DNA of 47,578 nucleotides from CAZCVI01 sp964502145 (GTDB taxonomy: Bacteria; Acidobacteriota; Aminicenantia; UBA2199), in contig CAZCVI010000058.1 of the NCBI GenBank assembly GCA_964502145.1, forward strand, positions 1 to 47,578, written 5' to 3'. A program made the position numbers and the translations under genes. Within the stretch, counting starts at the first letter, position 1. The number at the start of each line of letters is the position of its first letter. The notes beneath the pieces were generated by a model. It saw nothing but the letters and a program-made list of their open reading frames with translations. It was not told where the DNA came from and did not search any database. Positions 27,401 through 34,753 of this stretch are shown piece after piece.

Positions 27401-30400
27401 CTCTTTCCAGGGGCGGGATTATTTCTAAAGCGGAGATGGGCAGGAATGTGTTTTCCAGGAAGCCGGTGATGATGTTTTTAAAATAGGCAATAAAACGCTG
27501 GATGGTGTCAGGGTTAAATAATGTTAAACAGTATTCAAAGGTAAAAGATAAGGTGTTATCGATAGGTAGAACAATAATTGAGAAATCAAACTTGGAGGTT
27601 TTGTTGTCATACGGATAGGGGGTTAATGTTAAACCGGGTAGTTCAACGGCGGCGATAGTAAAGTTCTGGAGAGTGAACAAGGTATCAAAGAGGGGATTGC
27701 GCCCGGTGTCGCGGGTGACGTCGAGTTGTTCTACCAGTTCTTCATATTGATAATCCTGGTTCTCAAAAGCAGCCAAGGTTTTTTCTTTGACTGCCAATAG
27801 AAAATCACCTAGCCGTTTCTCACCAGAGGGATAAAAACGCAGGGGCAAGGTATTAATAAACATGCCGATGATGTTTTCCACATCGGCATGCCTGCGCCCG
27901 GCAATAGGAACACCCACTACGATATCGTCCTGCTGGCTCAACTTGGCAAGAAAGATAGTATAGATGCTTAGTAACACCATAAAGAGGGTCATCTCCTCGG
28001 CCTGGGCCAATTCGTTTAAGGCGGCAGTTTCTGCTTCATCTAGCTGAAAGGTGAGCGTGCCACCGGCAAAACTCTGCACAACAGGCCGGGGATAATCATA
28101 GGGCAGCGTTAAAACAGGAATCGCAGCGGGGAATTGGTGTACCCAGTATTGCTGCTGCCGGGATATGGATTCTTGCAGGGTTGTACTGAACCACCAGCGG
28201 ACATAATCGCGATAATGGATGTGTTGGGGGGGCAGGTCTTGACCCTGATAAAGAAGGGTAAATTCTTTATTTAATACCTGTTGCGCGGTGCCATCTGCGG
28301 CAATATGATGAATATCCACGATTAATATAAAACTGGTAGGCGCGATTTTGATTAGACCTACCCGCACCAAGGGCACACGAGACAAATCAAACGGACGAAC
28401 AAATGAATGGATAAGAGACATCGCATCAGACTCAGGCGCTGTGCTTGAAGAAGTGACATCATACCTTTCCAATTGGAAATCCACTTCTTCATAGATACGT
28501 TGCACGGGTGTGTTTTCCAGCAGTAAAAAAGCGCTTCTTAAACTTTCATGCCGTTGGATGAGCTGACTAAAGGCGCTATGTAAGCGGTTGATATTTAGCT
28601 CGCCGGTTAATAATGTGACCATGGGGCGATTGTACACAGTGAGGGTTTCATCCATCTTTTGGGTAAAATACAAACGGGTCTGCCCGGGCGATAAGGGATA
28701 ATACTCTTTCTCTTCACTGGCTTCAATGGCACCGAGGGGAACACTGGGTGTTTGAGCGCTCTTTTTATCCAGGTGATAAAGCTTGGCGGTTAAACTTTCA
28801 ATGGTGGGATGTTGGAAAATCAGGCGTAAGGGCACGGTAACCTGGAGTTGTTTCTGAATCACAGCGGCCAGTTGCGAGGCTTTTAATGAATGGCCGCCAA
28901 TATGGAAAAAATTATCCCGTATGCCAATGGGTTGACGTTCCAATAGGGTCTCCCAGATGTGGGCCATTGTTTCCTCAACTGTATCACGGGGAGCACAATA
29001 CTGGGCACCGGTAGCCATTAACACCAGCTCGGAAATAGGCAGATTCTTTTTATCGACCTTGCCATTGGGGGTGACGGGCAATTGTGCCATTTTGATATAG
29101 AGGGTAGGAATCATATAGCGGGGCAGAAACGTTTCCAAAAAGGAACGTATGCCCTGCACGTTTAAATCTGCGCCGCCCACGACATACGCGACCAATTCTT
29201 TGCACCCGGTAGCAGCATCAAAGGTAGTAACGGCTGCTTTTTTAACCGATGGGTGTTTCATAATGTATTGTTCGACTTCCAGCAATTCAATGCGGTAACC
29301 GTGTATTTTAACTTGTTCGTCCCTGCGGCCCATGTATTCGAGAAAGCCCAGGGAGTTCCAGCGACCAAAGTCGCCGCTGTGGAACAACCGCGCAGAAGAT
29401 TCGGCTAGTTCAGGCACAGGCGGGGTAAAGGTGGTGTGGGTCAATTCGGGGTTATTTAAATATCCCAGGGCCAAACACGCCCCGGCTATACAAATCTCAC
29501 CGACAACACCCACGGGCGCTAACGTATTATAGGCATTAAAGATATGGATGGTCACATTGTCCAATGACTTGCCCAATGGCACATGGGTGTGCTGGGGTTC
29601 CATGGCTAACGTGTGATATACAGCGATATTGGAAGAACACTCGGTTAAACCATATAAATTTATTAAGGGGGCATTGGGCACACTGTGGTGCCAACGGGAA
29701 ACCAGTTGGGGGGAGATAGGTTCGGAGCTGGTGGTGGTGATACGCAAGGATTTTAATGATAATGGGGCGGCTTGTCCGCTAATATATTGCTCAAGTGCAT
29801 CAAGCAAAGGGGGTGAGGCAAGGAAGTAACTGACGCGCTGTTTTAAAATATGCTGGCACAGAATAGCGACATCTTGTTGTTCTTCACGACTGATTAGAAC
29901 AGTAGGAATACCGGCCAACACGCCACCGAGTAATTCCCAACTGGCGCCCACCAAGGCAAAAGATTTATGGAACAACAAGACATCAGTCGCACAAAAAGGA
30001 TACACGCGCCACATCCAAGCCAACCGATTTAATACGGCAGACTGGGGAATCAGCACGCCCTTGGGCATACCGGTGGAACTGGAGGTATACAATATATTAA
30101 ATAATAGCTTGCCCCGGTCACCCATAGGCGTGGGTAACAGCGGTTTCTTTTTGGCGGGCACCTCATCAAGGCGAATAGTGACTCCAGCAAAAGAGGGGAA
30201 AGCCGATTCAACGTCACCGATTATGATATGTTTGAGATTAACGTCCTTCACTATATTCAATAGAGCAGTTTCGGGATAAAAGGGGTCCAAGGGAACATAG
30301 GCGGCGCCTAACTTTAATATACCCCAGATACCGATTACCAAAGCCAATGATTGGCGGGTATATAAACCAAGCACATCATCGGGCAGACACCCCTTCTTTT

Positions 30401-33400
30401 TCAAATAAATAGCGGTAGCGGTGGATAGGTGATCCAATTGGCTATAAGTCATGGTGTGCTCGGCGCAAATATAGACCACCGCATCCGGGGTTTTGCTGAC
30501 CTGCGCGTGGAATAAACCAACCATATCGGCGTCTGGTAACAGGACCGTGTCTGGCGAATTAAAGGTTTCCAGCAATAAGGAACGTTCCATTTCAGAAAGA
30601 AAGGTCAGATGGGCTAAGCGGGCGTTGGGCTCGTACACCACACTATGTAATAAGGTTTCAAAATTGGTCATCATCCGCTGAATCGTTTCATGCTGGAACA
30701 AGACCAACAGGTAGGAAAATTGCAAATATATCTGGCCCCGCTGTTCTTGACCGTAAAAACTAATATCATACTTGGTATACTGGGTTTCAATCTCGCGGAA
30801 CACCAATTCCACGTTCTGTAATGGTTCGGGACGATAGGGAAAGTTTAACATGTTAAACATGACCTGGAATATCGGGGAAAGAGTGGCATCACGTACTGGG
30901 TTAATCGTTTCCAAGAGTTCGATAAAGGGATAATCGGCATGGGTGATGGCCTCTGAAATAGTCTGGCTTTCCCGCGCCAGTAATTCCAGAAAGCTAGGGT
31001 TCCCTGCTAACAGGGTGCGAAAGGCGACCATGTTGATTTGGAAACCGACCATGTTCTCTGTTTCCTTGCTGTTGCGGTTGACTATCGGAGCGCCTACAAT
31101 AATATCATCCTGGCCAGAGTAATAGTGCAGCAATAATTTAAAGGTCGCACTCAACACGGTGAATAACGTGACATTGGATAAATCGGCAAGCTCTTTAATT
31201 TGGCCGGATAACTCTTCATGCACGAGCACGCCCACCGAACCACCTTTATAATCAAGATAAGCGGGCCGGGGATAATCATTGGGCAGCGCAAGTATTGGTA
31301 ATTGACCGGCCAATTTCTGCCGCCAATACAATTCATGGTGCAACCACACCGCTTTATCCAGATACGCCTCTTCCCAGATAGCAAAATCAGAGAATTGCAC
31401 GGGCACAGGGGGGAGTTGGGGAGATAAACCGGAGATTGCGCCATCATACAACCGCCCAAATTCATTGAGCAACACGCAGGTGCCCCAGCCATCAAGAATA
31501 ATCTCATGCATCACCAACAACAGGGCAAATTGATTATCTTGGAGCAGGTACAATTGGAACCGGATCAATGGCTCGGTTTCAAGATCAAACGGAATCTGAC
31601 TGGCGGTAGTGGTGTGAGCGGTTAATTGCGCGTCGCGCAAGTGGAGGGGAAAGGTTCTTAAATCGAGCACAGGAATATCAAGCTGGGTGGGTGGCACAAA
31701 GGTTTGAACAGGCAGCCCCTCTTCTGCCGCAAACCGCGCGGTTAAAATCACATGGCGGTGCAGGATTTCCAGCCAGACCTGATTAAACGCTTTTGGCTGG
31801 TATGTTCCTTTAATATAGAGTATCCCGGCAAAATTATAAAAGGGATTGCCCTTTTGCATTTGGCAGACAAACCAGATGCGCTTCTGGGCAAAGGTGAGCG
31901 GGTACTTTTCCCGTGGGCCATAAGCGCAAAGCGGCGGTAATATTTTGCTGGTGGACCCTTTTTCCTGATGAATAAATTGGGCCAGTTCCGCGATAGTGTG
32001 TTTTTCATAAATGGCAGTATAGGGAATATCCAGGTGAAGTGTGGCGCGTAAGCGATTTAAGATTTGCATGGCCAACAAGGAGTCGCCACCCACCTCGAAA
32101 AAATTATCCCAGATACCAATGGTAGGAATCTTGAGTACCTCTTGCCAGATAAGCGCCAGTTTTTTCTCCAGTTCATCGCGGGGTGGCATATAATCTTGTT
32201 CCAGGTTGGGGCGCATACTTTCCGGGTCTGGTAAGGCATTATAATCTATTTTGCCATTGGCATTTAAAGGCATAACCGCCACATTAATAAATTGCGAGGG
32301 CACCATATAATAGGGCAGATGGCGGGAGAGCTCTTTTCGTAACGGTCCACTGGGCAAAAAATGGGTAGAAACAAAATAAGCCACCAAGCGGGTGTGGGTT
32401 TTCTCTGCTTCGCTTGAACCAGACACGGATTGTCGCGCTACGAGATTGGTTCGTAACAAAGAGGAATCCACGGCTTTAACCACACACTGGGTGATACCGG
32501 GAAAGGCCAACATCTGGTTCTCGATCTCGCCCAACTCCACACGAAACCCCTGCACTTTGACTTGGCGGTCAATACGACCCAGAAATTCAATGTTGCCATC
32601 AGTACGTAAGCGAACCAAATCTCCGCTGCGATATATTCTGCTCTCCGGGATATCGCCCAGGTTTTGGGTGGGGAATGCTTGGGCGGTTAACAGGCTACTA
32701 TTCAGATAGCCGCGGCCCACGCAACCACCGGCCACCCATAATTCGCCTGGTTCACCGGTTTGGCAAGGCATAAACGTTCCGTCTGCTTCTTTGACCACAT
32801 ACAAGCGGGTGTTTATAATGGCTTTGCCAATGGGCATAAAAATCATGTCAGCGGCTGGGGGTTCATGAATAAAATAATGGGTGATATCGTCGGAGCATTC
32901 AGTGGGTCCATACGCATTTAAGAGCGGGATGTGGGGATAAACCAAAAACCAACGGCGGGCCAATTGGGGTAATAATGCCTCGCCTGTGACTATTAAATAC
33001 CGCAAGCTCTCCAAAGCAGGTTTCTTTACCCGGCTTAGTTCTATGCCAGCCAACATCCCTTGCAAGAGCGAGGGCACGACTTCCAGCAGGGTGATTTTAT
33101 GGTCTGCTGTATACGCCAATAATTTATCCGGTTCATGGGCGATTTCATCGTCCGCAATATACACACAACCCCCTACTAAAAGACAATTCAAGAATTGCCA
33201 GACGGAAATATCAAAACATTGGGAGGCATTCTGCACTATCCGATCAGTCGCGCCAATTCCCAGTGCCTCCTTTTTCGCGTGCAGGTGATTGAGCATGCCC
33301 TTTTGTTCCACCATAGCGCCCTTGGGTTTTCCCGTGGAACCGGAAGTATAAATGACATAAGCCAAATCATCCAGTGTGGCCCTATTCGGTAAATTAGGGC

Positions 33401-33866
33401 CAGGGTGAAAGGGCGTCTCGTTCCCGATCTCTTCCAGAACCAGAATTAGTGGTCTTTCTGCTGTGGGGATTTCCTGGAGTAGTTCAATCATCTGAAGCTT
33501 AAATTCCGCAGCCAGCACCACTACTTTTACGCCGCTGTGTCGTAGTATATGCCATTGTCTTTCCCTGGGATGTTTTGGGTCCAAAGGTAAATACGCCGCC
33601 CCTGCTTTAAAAATAGCCAGCAGGGCACACAAGAACTCTGGATTTCTGCGGCACAATAGCGCGACAATATGATCGGTAGAAATGCCCCGGTTAAGAAGTT
33701 CATTGGTCAACAGGTTGGCCCGGTGATTGAGTGTCTCGTAAGTCAAATGGGTTTTCCCGTGAACTACCGCGTGGGCTTGGGGAGTCTGAGCCGCCTGTTG
33801 TTCAAAAAGTGTGGTAAATACGGGTTGTTTCGCGACAAAATGGTGAGCTGAAATTTTCTTTTTCAT
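18456..33866 (-). CDS. Hybrid NRPS-PKS megasynthase: A-T, C-A-T, C-A-T, C-A(MT)-T, KS-AT-T
   Basis: 5136-aa assembly-line enzyme. Domain order with key residues: A1 (YTSGSTGKPKG near 175, D219), T1 (S596), C1 (HEIILDG, H787-E788-D792), A2 (1260-1311, atypical), T2 (S1660), C2 (HHIAADG, H1853), A3 (D2368), T3 (S2713), C3 (HHIVSDG, H2895), A4 with methyltransferase inserted at about 3350-3640 (LEIGCASG 3437-3444; A3 motif from 3665; D3711), T4 (S4041), KS (C4290, H4426, H4464), AT (GHSIGEY, S4742; HAGH 4840-4843), T5 (S5077). The C-terminus is a bare carrier domain with no thioesterase or reductase. The PKS module has no KR, so a beta-keto group is expected. The protein starts with A, not C; the missing C is the last domain of the 3997-aa protein upstream. 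ATG after AGAGGTAATACGC. Confidence 0.93.
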   Translation of the reverse strand: MKKKISAHHFVAKQPVFTTLFEQQAAQTPQAHAVVHGKTHLTYETLNHRANLLTNELLNRGISTDHIVALLCRRNPEFLCALLAIFKAGAAYLPLDPKHPRERQWHILRHSGVKVVVLAAEFKLQMIELLQEIPTAERPLILVLEEIGNETPFHPGPNLPNRATLDDLAYVIYTSGSTGKPKGAMVEQKGMLNHLHAKKEALGIGATDRIVQNASQCFDISVWQFLNCLLVGGCVYIADDEIAHEPDKLLAYTADHKITLLEVVPSLLQGMLAGIELSRVKKPALESLRYLIVTGEALLPQLARRWFLVYPHIPLLNAYGPTECSDDITHYFIHEPPAADMIFMPIGKAIINTRLYVVKEADGTFMPCQTGEPGELWVAGGCVGRGYLNSSLLTAQAFPTQNLGDIPESRIYRSGDLVRLRTDGNIEFLGRIDRQVKVQGFRVELGEIENQMLAFPGITQCVVKAVDSSLLRTNLVARQSVSGSSEAEKTHTRLVAYFVSTHFLPSGPLRKELSRHLPYYMVPSQFINVAVMPLNANGKIDYNALPDPESMRPNLEQDYMPPRDELEKKLALIWQEVLKIPTIGIWDNFFEVGGDSLLAMQILNRLRATLHLDIPYTAIYEKHTIAELAQFIHQEKGSTSKILPPLCAYGPREKYPLTFAQKRIWFVCQMQKGNPFYNFAGILYIKGTYQPKAFNQVWLEILHRHVILTARFAAEEGLPVQTFVPPTQLDIPVLDLRTFPLHLRDAQLTAHTTTASQIPFDLETEPLIRFQLYLLQDNQFALLLVMHEIILDGWGTCVLLNEFGRLYDGAISGLSPQLPPVPVQFSDFAIWEEAYLDKAVWLHHELYWRQKLAGQLPILALPNDYPRPAYLDYKGGSVGVLVHEELSGQIKELADLSNVTLFTVLSATFKLLLHYYSGQDDIIVGAPIVNRNSKETENMVGFQINMVAFRTLLAGNPSFLELLARESQTISEAITHADYPFIELLETINPVRDATLSPIFQVMFNMLNFPYRPEPLQNVELVFREIETQYTKYDISFYGQEQRGQIYLQFSYLLVLFQHETIQRMMTNFETLLHSVVYEPNARLAHLTFLSEMERSLLLETFNSPDTVLLPDADMVGLFHAQVSKTPDAVVYICAEHTMTYSQLDHLSTATAIYLKKKGCLPDDVLGLYTRQSLALVIGIWGILKLGAAYVPLDPFYPETALLNIVKDVNLKHIIIGDVESAFPSFAGVTIRLDEVPAKKKPLLPTPMGDRGKLLFNILYTSSSTGMPKGVLIPQSAVLNRLAWMWRVYPFCATDVLLFHKSFALVGASWELLGGVLAGIPTVLISREEQQDVAILCQHILKQRVSYFLASPPLLDALEQYISGQAAPLSLKSLRITTTSSEPISPQLVSRWHHSVPNAPLINLYGLTECSSNIAVYHTLAMEPQHTHVPLGKSLDNVTIHIFNAYNTLAPVGVVGEICIAGACLALGYLNNPELTHTTFTPPVPELAESSARLFHSGDFGRWNSLGFLEYMGRRDEQVKIHGYRIELLEVEQYIMKHPSVKKAAVTTFDAATGCKELVAYVVGGADLNVQGIRSFLETFLPRYMIPTLYIKMAQLPVTPNGKVDKKNLPISELVLMATGAQYCAPRDTVEETMAHIWETLLERQPIGIRDNFFHIGGHSLKASQLAAVIQKQLQVTVPLRLIFQHPTIESLTAKLYHLDKKSAQTPSVPLGAIEASEEKEYYPLSPGQTRLYFTQKMDETLTVYNRPMVTLLTGELNINRLHSAFSQLIQRHESLRSAFLLLENTPVQRIYEEVDFQLERYDVTSSSTAPESDAMSLIHSFVRPFDLSRVPLVRVGLIKIAPTSFILIVDIHHIAADGTAQQVLNKEFTLLYQGQDLPPQHIHYRDYVRWWFSTTLQESISRQQQYWVHQFPAAIPVLTLPYDYPRPVVQSFAGGTLTFQLDEAETAALNELAQAEEMTLFMVLLSIYTIFLAKLSQQDDIVVGVPIAGRRHADVENIIGMFINTLPLRFYPSGEKRLGDFLLAVKEKTLAAFENQDYQYEELVEQLDVTRDTGRNPLFDTLFTLQNFTIAAVELPGLTLTPYPYDNKTSKFDFSIIVLPIDNTLSFTFEYCLTLFNPDTIQRFIAYFKNIITGFLENTFLPISALEIIPPLERARLLDEFNATTTPYPDHKTIHELFFDQSQRTPDTIALVFPRALSFTYQELNKQADLLAHHLFQSGLTPDTLVALLLEPSPPMIIAMLAILKAGGAYLPLAIAHPVERLKFILNDSRPHLLLTVTPLLPNLDLFPQEKILLLDQPLPPSDMYNPPIQNFPHHLAYVLYTSGTTGLPKGVLVEHRNVVNVVCWFGRQYQLQPGVRVLLMSDYTFDASVNQIFGSVLHGVSLYVPDKELLNDLDRLRDYIRDSRINLINFVPQLLFELLGHKHKLPDLCTVISGAETLEETIKDTLLKKGYALYNQYGPTETTIDVLSAPCSPAPVTLGTPIANVQVYILDQYQQLVPIGVPGELVVAGAGVARGYLNRTELTTTTFIPDFIGGSENKLYRTGDLVCWRPDGQIHFLGRMDMQVKIRGFRIELGEIENQLLTHPEIKEAVVLAHHRTRGETTLCAYIIFKETTTPPQPGDTFALREYLSQRLPDYMVPTYFVLLDAMPRTPQGKLKPQDLPDPDFDSAPVEHVPPRSKIELQLADIWSQILPLKKEAIGIHDNFFARGGHSLKAMVLVSKIHRELNVKVPLGKVFQYQTLHQLARYIQDAVAVQYSGILPIEEKEYYPLSSAQKRLYFLQQLDPTSTGYNMPMLLPLGKGIVRDKLERVLIQLIARHQSLRTSFERVHEEVVQRIHPAQSIVFTLDYYEADETSFPAIIADYIRPFDLSRAPLLRSGLIARADGNFIWLVDVHHIVSDGTSHTILTEDFILLYEGQELAPLLLQYRDFATWQNRLFASGEILTQQQYWLQLYAGDIPRLNLATDYKRPDVFTFKGDYCSFILEPAEAVKFKAFGARLGSTLYMNILAALNTLFYKYTGQTDIIIGSGTAGRRHTDLQGVVGMFVNTLTMRNYPSGAQSYEQFLKEVITTSVTAFENQDVQFEELVEKLDPERDPSRNPLFDVSMVVQNFRRVGEGMLAQDNINYAEVLPLAEEDLPDLQKRNATAKFDLTFFVSEAGTNLSIGIQYYTGIFKEATIQRLITHFKNVIHAINQNPSISLKEIEIISRAEKQQIMDTFNATTQDFPSAKTISQLFTQQVEKTPHRIVLSGFSLQVGEQVTLTYQELSFRALQLAHYLVYEKNLQSEEPVGILLPHCVERPIAILGALLAGAAYVPLDPLYPRERIKTIINDARIGSLFSSKNYLNLLNRLLWECEFFHSYLCIDSFNILQEAENEQNQLMDEALWEHVGQSATDDITGGGWVSSYTGQPFSRQEMDEYSHNILTKLEPILHNAMRVLEIGCASGITMFQLAPRVGFYYGTDLSHVIIESNQKRVLAEGLQHITLRCLAAHEVDALADEVPPFELIIINSVIQCFHGYNYLRQVIDKAIRLLGAHGYLFIGDIMDLEKKEAMVQHLLQFKQTHHDKNYITKTDFSTELFVPKVYWQDLAVDTQQITTLDFTPKLHTIENELTRYRYDLLITINTHKTSSKPTPKKKNQDDLSHLSSTPFLASPSQQTPNTLAYIIFTSGTTGVPKGIAVEHVALVNLCYWALSYYHITPVDHATLYAGVGFDASVLELFPYLICGASLTVIPESQRLDVSALNQYFERQNITISYLPTQFCQQFTEETNRSLRILLTGGDQLHGATPQPYQLHNNYGPTENTVVTTCGLIDLNHIHIGKPISNNQVYVLNPESLQLQPIGIPGELYIAGTGLARGYLNNPQLTQDTFYSLPPTKLYKTGDLTRWCPDGNLEFLQRIDQQVKVRGYRIELGEIEHRLLAHPNIKEAIVLDRPTGDREKYLCAYIVLFHPEAGIDPIKQHLASSLPHYMVPTQFVLLASLPLTPNGKVDRKLLLRHQETPDPLSSEDLAPGSALEKQVAAVWQDVLHIEPIGLHKNFFEIGGNSISILKVQVKLKKLLGQEIPVVKLFKYPTIHTLAHYLETSAAGITEELALAPQIQRGQELLKERLTQQEPETQNNTTAIAVIGMAGIFPGANNVAEFWENVKNGIESIVFFSPAELEAAGVAPALLQDPNFIKAGGFLQGIEYFDPAFFNYTPREAAIMDPQMRIFHQCVWNTLEDGGYDPYTYPHRIGLYAGSSPNLNWELLTMFSVLGPTSRADRFQALQLRDKDFICSRVSYKLNLKGPSFSVQTACSTSLVAVHLAVQGLLNGECEMALAGGVTISFPPKNGYLFQPGMVSSPDGHCRAFDIYAQGTVGGNGAAVLLLKRFTDAQRDHDNIHAIIRGSAINNDGFRKVSYTAPSVLGQAEVIRAALTMAGVPAESISYIETHGTATELGDPVEIEALKLAFNTSKKQFCGIGSVKTNIGHLDTAAGAAGLIKTILALKHRVLPPSLHFHAPNAKLGIADSPFYVLSQLTPWLTPGNLPRRAGVSSLGIGGTNAHVIVEEFSAPIPRRINKRPHRLLLLSARTRSSLQRVTDHLLQHVQNNPGLDFANLTYTLQAGRHPMPYRKITVCSDLSAAVENLSSPLPGKVTAAFCPEATPGKVVFLFPSQGSQYVNMGFELYQTEPVFRAQMDRCFAILLPLMGVNLKEILYPTPSSESAQPQTMHAIFQIKNALPLIFTICYALAQLLITWGITPFAMMGHSIGEYVAACLAGVFSLEEALAIVVTRGQLMQRMPGGAMLSVNLPAAQLEPLLLTRPEISLAAINSSSLCVLSGPREALEIFGLELMTKGCEIRPLHTSHAGHSPLLDPILDTFAAKVKQITLNKPQIPYISNLSGTWITADEVLNPSYWSRHLRHTVQFSAGLDVLLKEENVIFIEVGPGRTLTTMLNHHDAKKPAHVSVNLMRHPRENVPDDLFFLQGIGQLWLYGLNLHWSQLFSGETIKRISLPGYPFEKTRYWLDESVFQKALDMLPTLAVTPPIPETEEKETSEMSAGVILEEYQPPRNEFEKKITRLWQEVLGFEQIGIYHNFFHLNGDSLTATQVISRIKELFMVEVPLKDFFAEPTIASLAQRVKALLVDRIKNLSPAEKKKLAGQS

Positions 33867-33887
33867 GCGTATTACCTCTTAAGTCCT

Positions 33888-33919
33888 GTCAATTCGTGTC
33901 AATTCGTGAAATTCGTGGG
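33888..33919. repeat. AATTCGTG short direct repeats upstream of the NRPS-PKS gene
   Basis: Three consecutive units (GTCAATTCGT, GTCAATTCGT, GAAATTCGTGG) lie in the transcribed leader of the 5136-aa gene, 20-50 bp before its start. The meaning is unknown. Confidence 0.55.
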
Positions 33920-33932
33920 GGTCTTTTCTTAA

Positions 33933-33985
33933 AACTGTTCAGATTGTAGTCCCATTGTTATGAGCTGCCTATGGGCTGAACAGTT
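33933..33985. promoter_or_regulatory. Inverted repeat at the 5' end of the NRPS-PKS transcript
   Basis: AACTGTTCAG (33933-33942) and its exact complement CTGAACAGTT (33976-33985) are separated by 33 bp, just downstream of the -10 box of the 5136-aa gene. They could be two half-sites of a looping operator or a hairpin in the RNA leader (the second arm in the RNA is followed by TTTTAAG). Confidence 0.5.
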
Positions 33986-33994
33986 ACCACTAAA

Positions 33995-34023
33995 ATTATA
34001 ACAAAGCAGGCGCATCAGGTCAA
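33995..34023 (-). promoter_or_regulatory. Promoter of the 5136-aa NRPS-PKS gene
   Basis: On the minus strand TTGACC (34018-34023), a 17-bp spacer and a perfect TATAAT (33995-34000). The expected leader is about 120 nt. It shows that the second giant gene is transcribed on its own as well as, or instead of, from the upstream gene. Confidence 0.75.
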
Positions 34024-34053
34024 TAAAAATCTTGCAAGAATTCAGAATAGAGG

Positions 34054-34266
34054 GTGGATTTAGGGTAAGCTGGATTTACCGCCAAGCTTCAGAAAAAACT
34101 GGACTATCTGGACATACTGGACATTCTGGACTTACTGGACTTCACAAAACCGGTGATTTTTCCAGCTTGTCCAGTAAGTCCAGTATGTCCAGATAGTCCA
34201 GATAGTCCAGCGTGCCACGGTTATCCGTGGCTGTTTTTAAAAATTGGCAGTGGATTCAGGGTAAGC
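34054..34266. repeat. Direct-repeat-bracketed hairpin made of CTGGAC 9-mers
   Basis: The left arm (34098-34141) has five CTGGAC-N3 units and the right arm (34162-34210) has complementary GTCCAGNNN units, so the arms fold into a long imperfect hairpin. GTGGATTTAGGGTAAGC (34054-34070) recurs with one mismatch at 34250-34266 on the other side. This looks like a discrete inserted element. Confidence 0.7.
34214..34238 (+). terminator. Rho-independent-type hairpin in the inter-NRPS gap
   Basis: GCCACGG (34214-34220), TTAT loop, CCGTGGC (34225-34231), then TGTTTTT. It is well formed on the plus strand, although no plus-strand gene is seen nearby. Confidence 0.5.
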
Positions 34267-34489
34267 CTGCCCATTCTTAAGTTTAAGACATTTTATTTGG
34301 TAATGAAGGAGATTAAATAGTAATAATATATGGAAATTAGACTTGCTTTACCAACAAATTATAAGTCTTATAGACTGATGTCCATATAAAGCAAAAATAA
34401 AACGCTAACCTATAGGTCGCTTAATACAAGTAAAGAACCGGCGGGCTATCAGTGATAATTTCAAAATGATAGACTACAAATCATCAAAT

Positions 34490-34753
34490 GATCGGCGATC
34501 CCTTTCAAAGGGATCGGCGATCTCTTCCGAAGGGATCGTCGATCTCCTTCAGAGGGATCGTCGATCTCCTTCAGAGGGATCGTCGATCTCCTTCAGAGGG
34601 ATCGTCGATCTCCTTCAGAGGGATCGGCGATCTCCTTCAAAGGGATCGGCGATCTCTTTCGCAGGGATCGGCGATCTCTTTCGCAGGGATCGGCGATTAC
34701 TTTCAAAGGGATCGGCGATCACTTTCAAAAGGATCGGCGATCTCTTTCGAAAG
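34490..34753. repeat. Twelve tandem 22-bp double-palindrome repeats rich in GATC
   Basis: Twelve uninterrupted 22-bp units of the form GATCG(G/T)CGATC + N-C(T/C)TTC(A/G)(A/G)AGG. Both halves of each unit are near-palindromic, and almost every unit has two GATC sites. Stops are absent in some frames only because the unit lacks them; a protein role is unlikely. There are no spacers, so this is not a CRISPR. The surrounding gap (33867-35277) holds no convincing gene. Confidence 0.85.

Noticed and set aside
34490..34753. CRISPR array
   Set aside because: The units are contiguous with no unique spacers, and there are no cas genes in the window.
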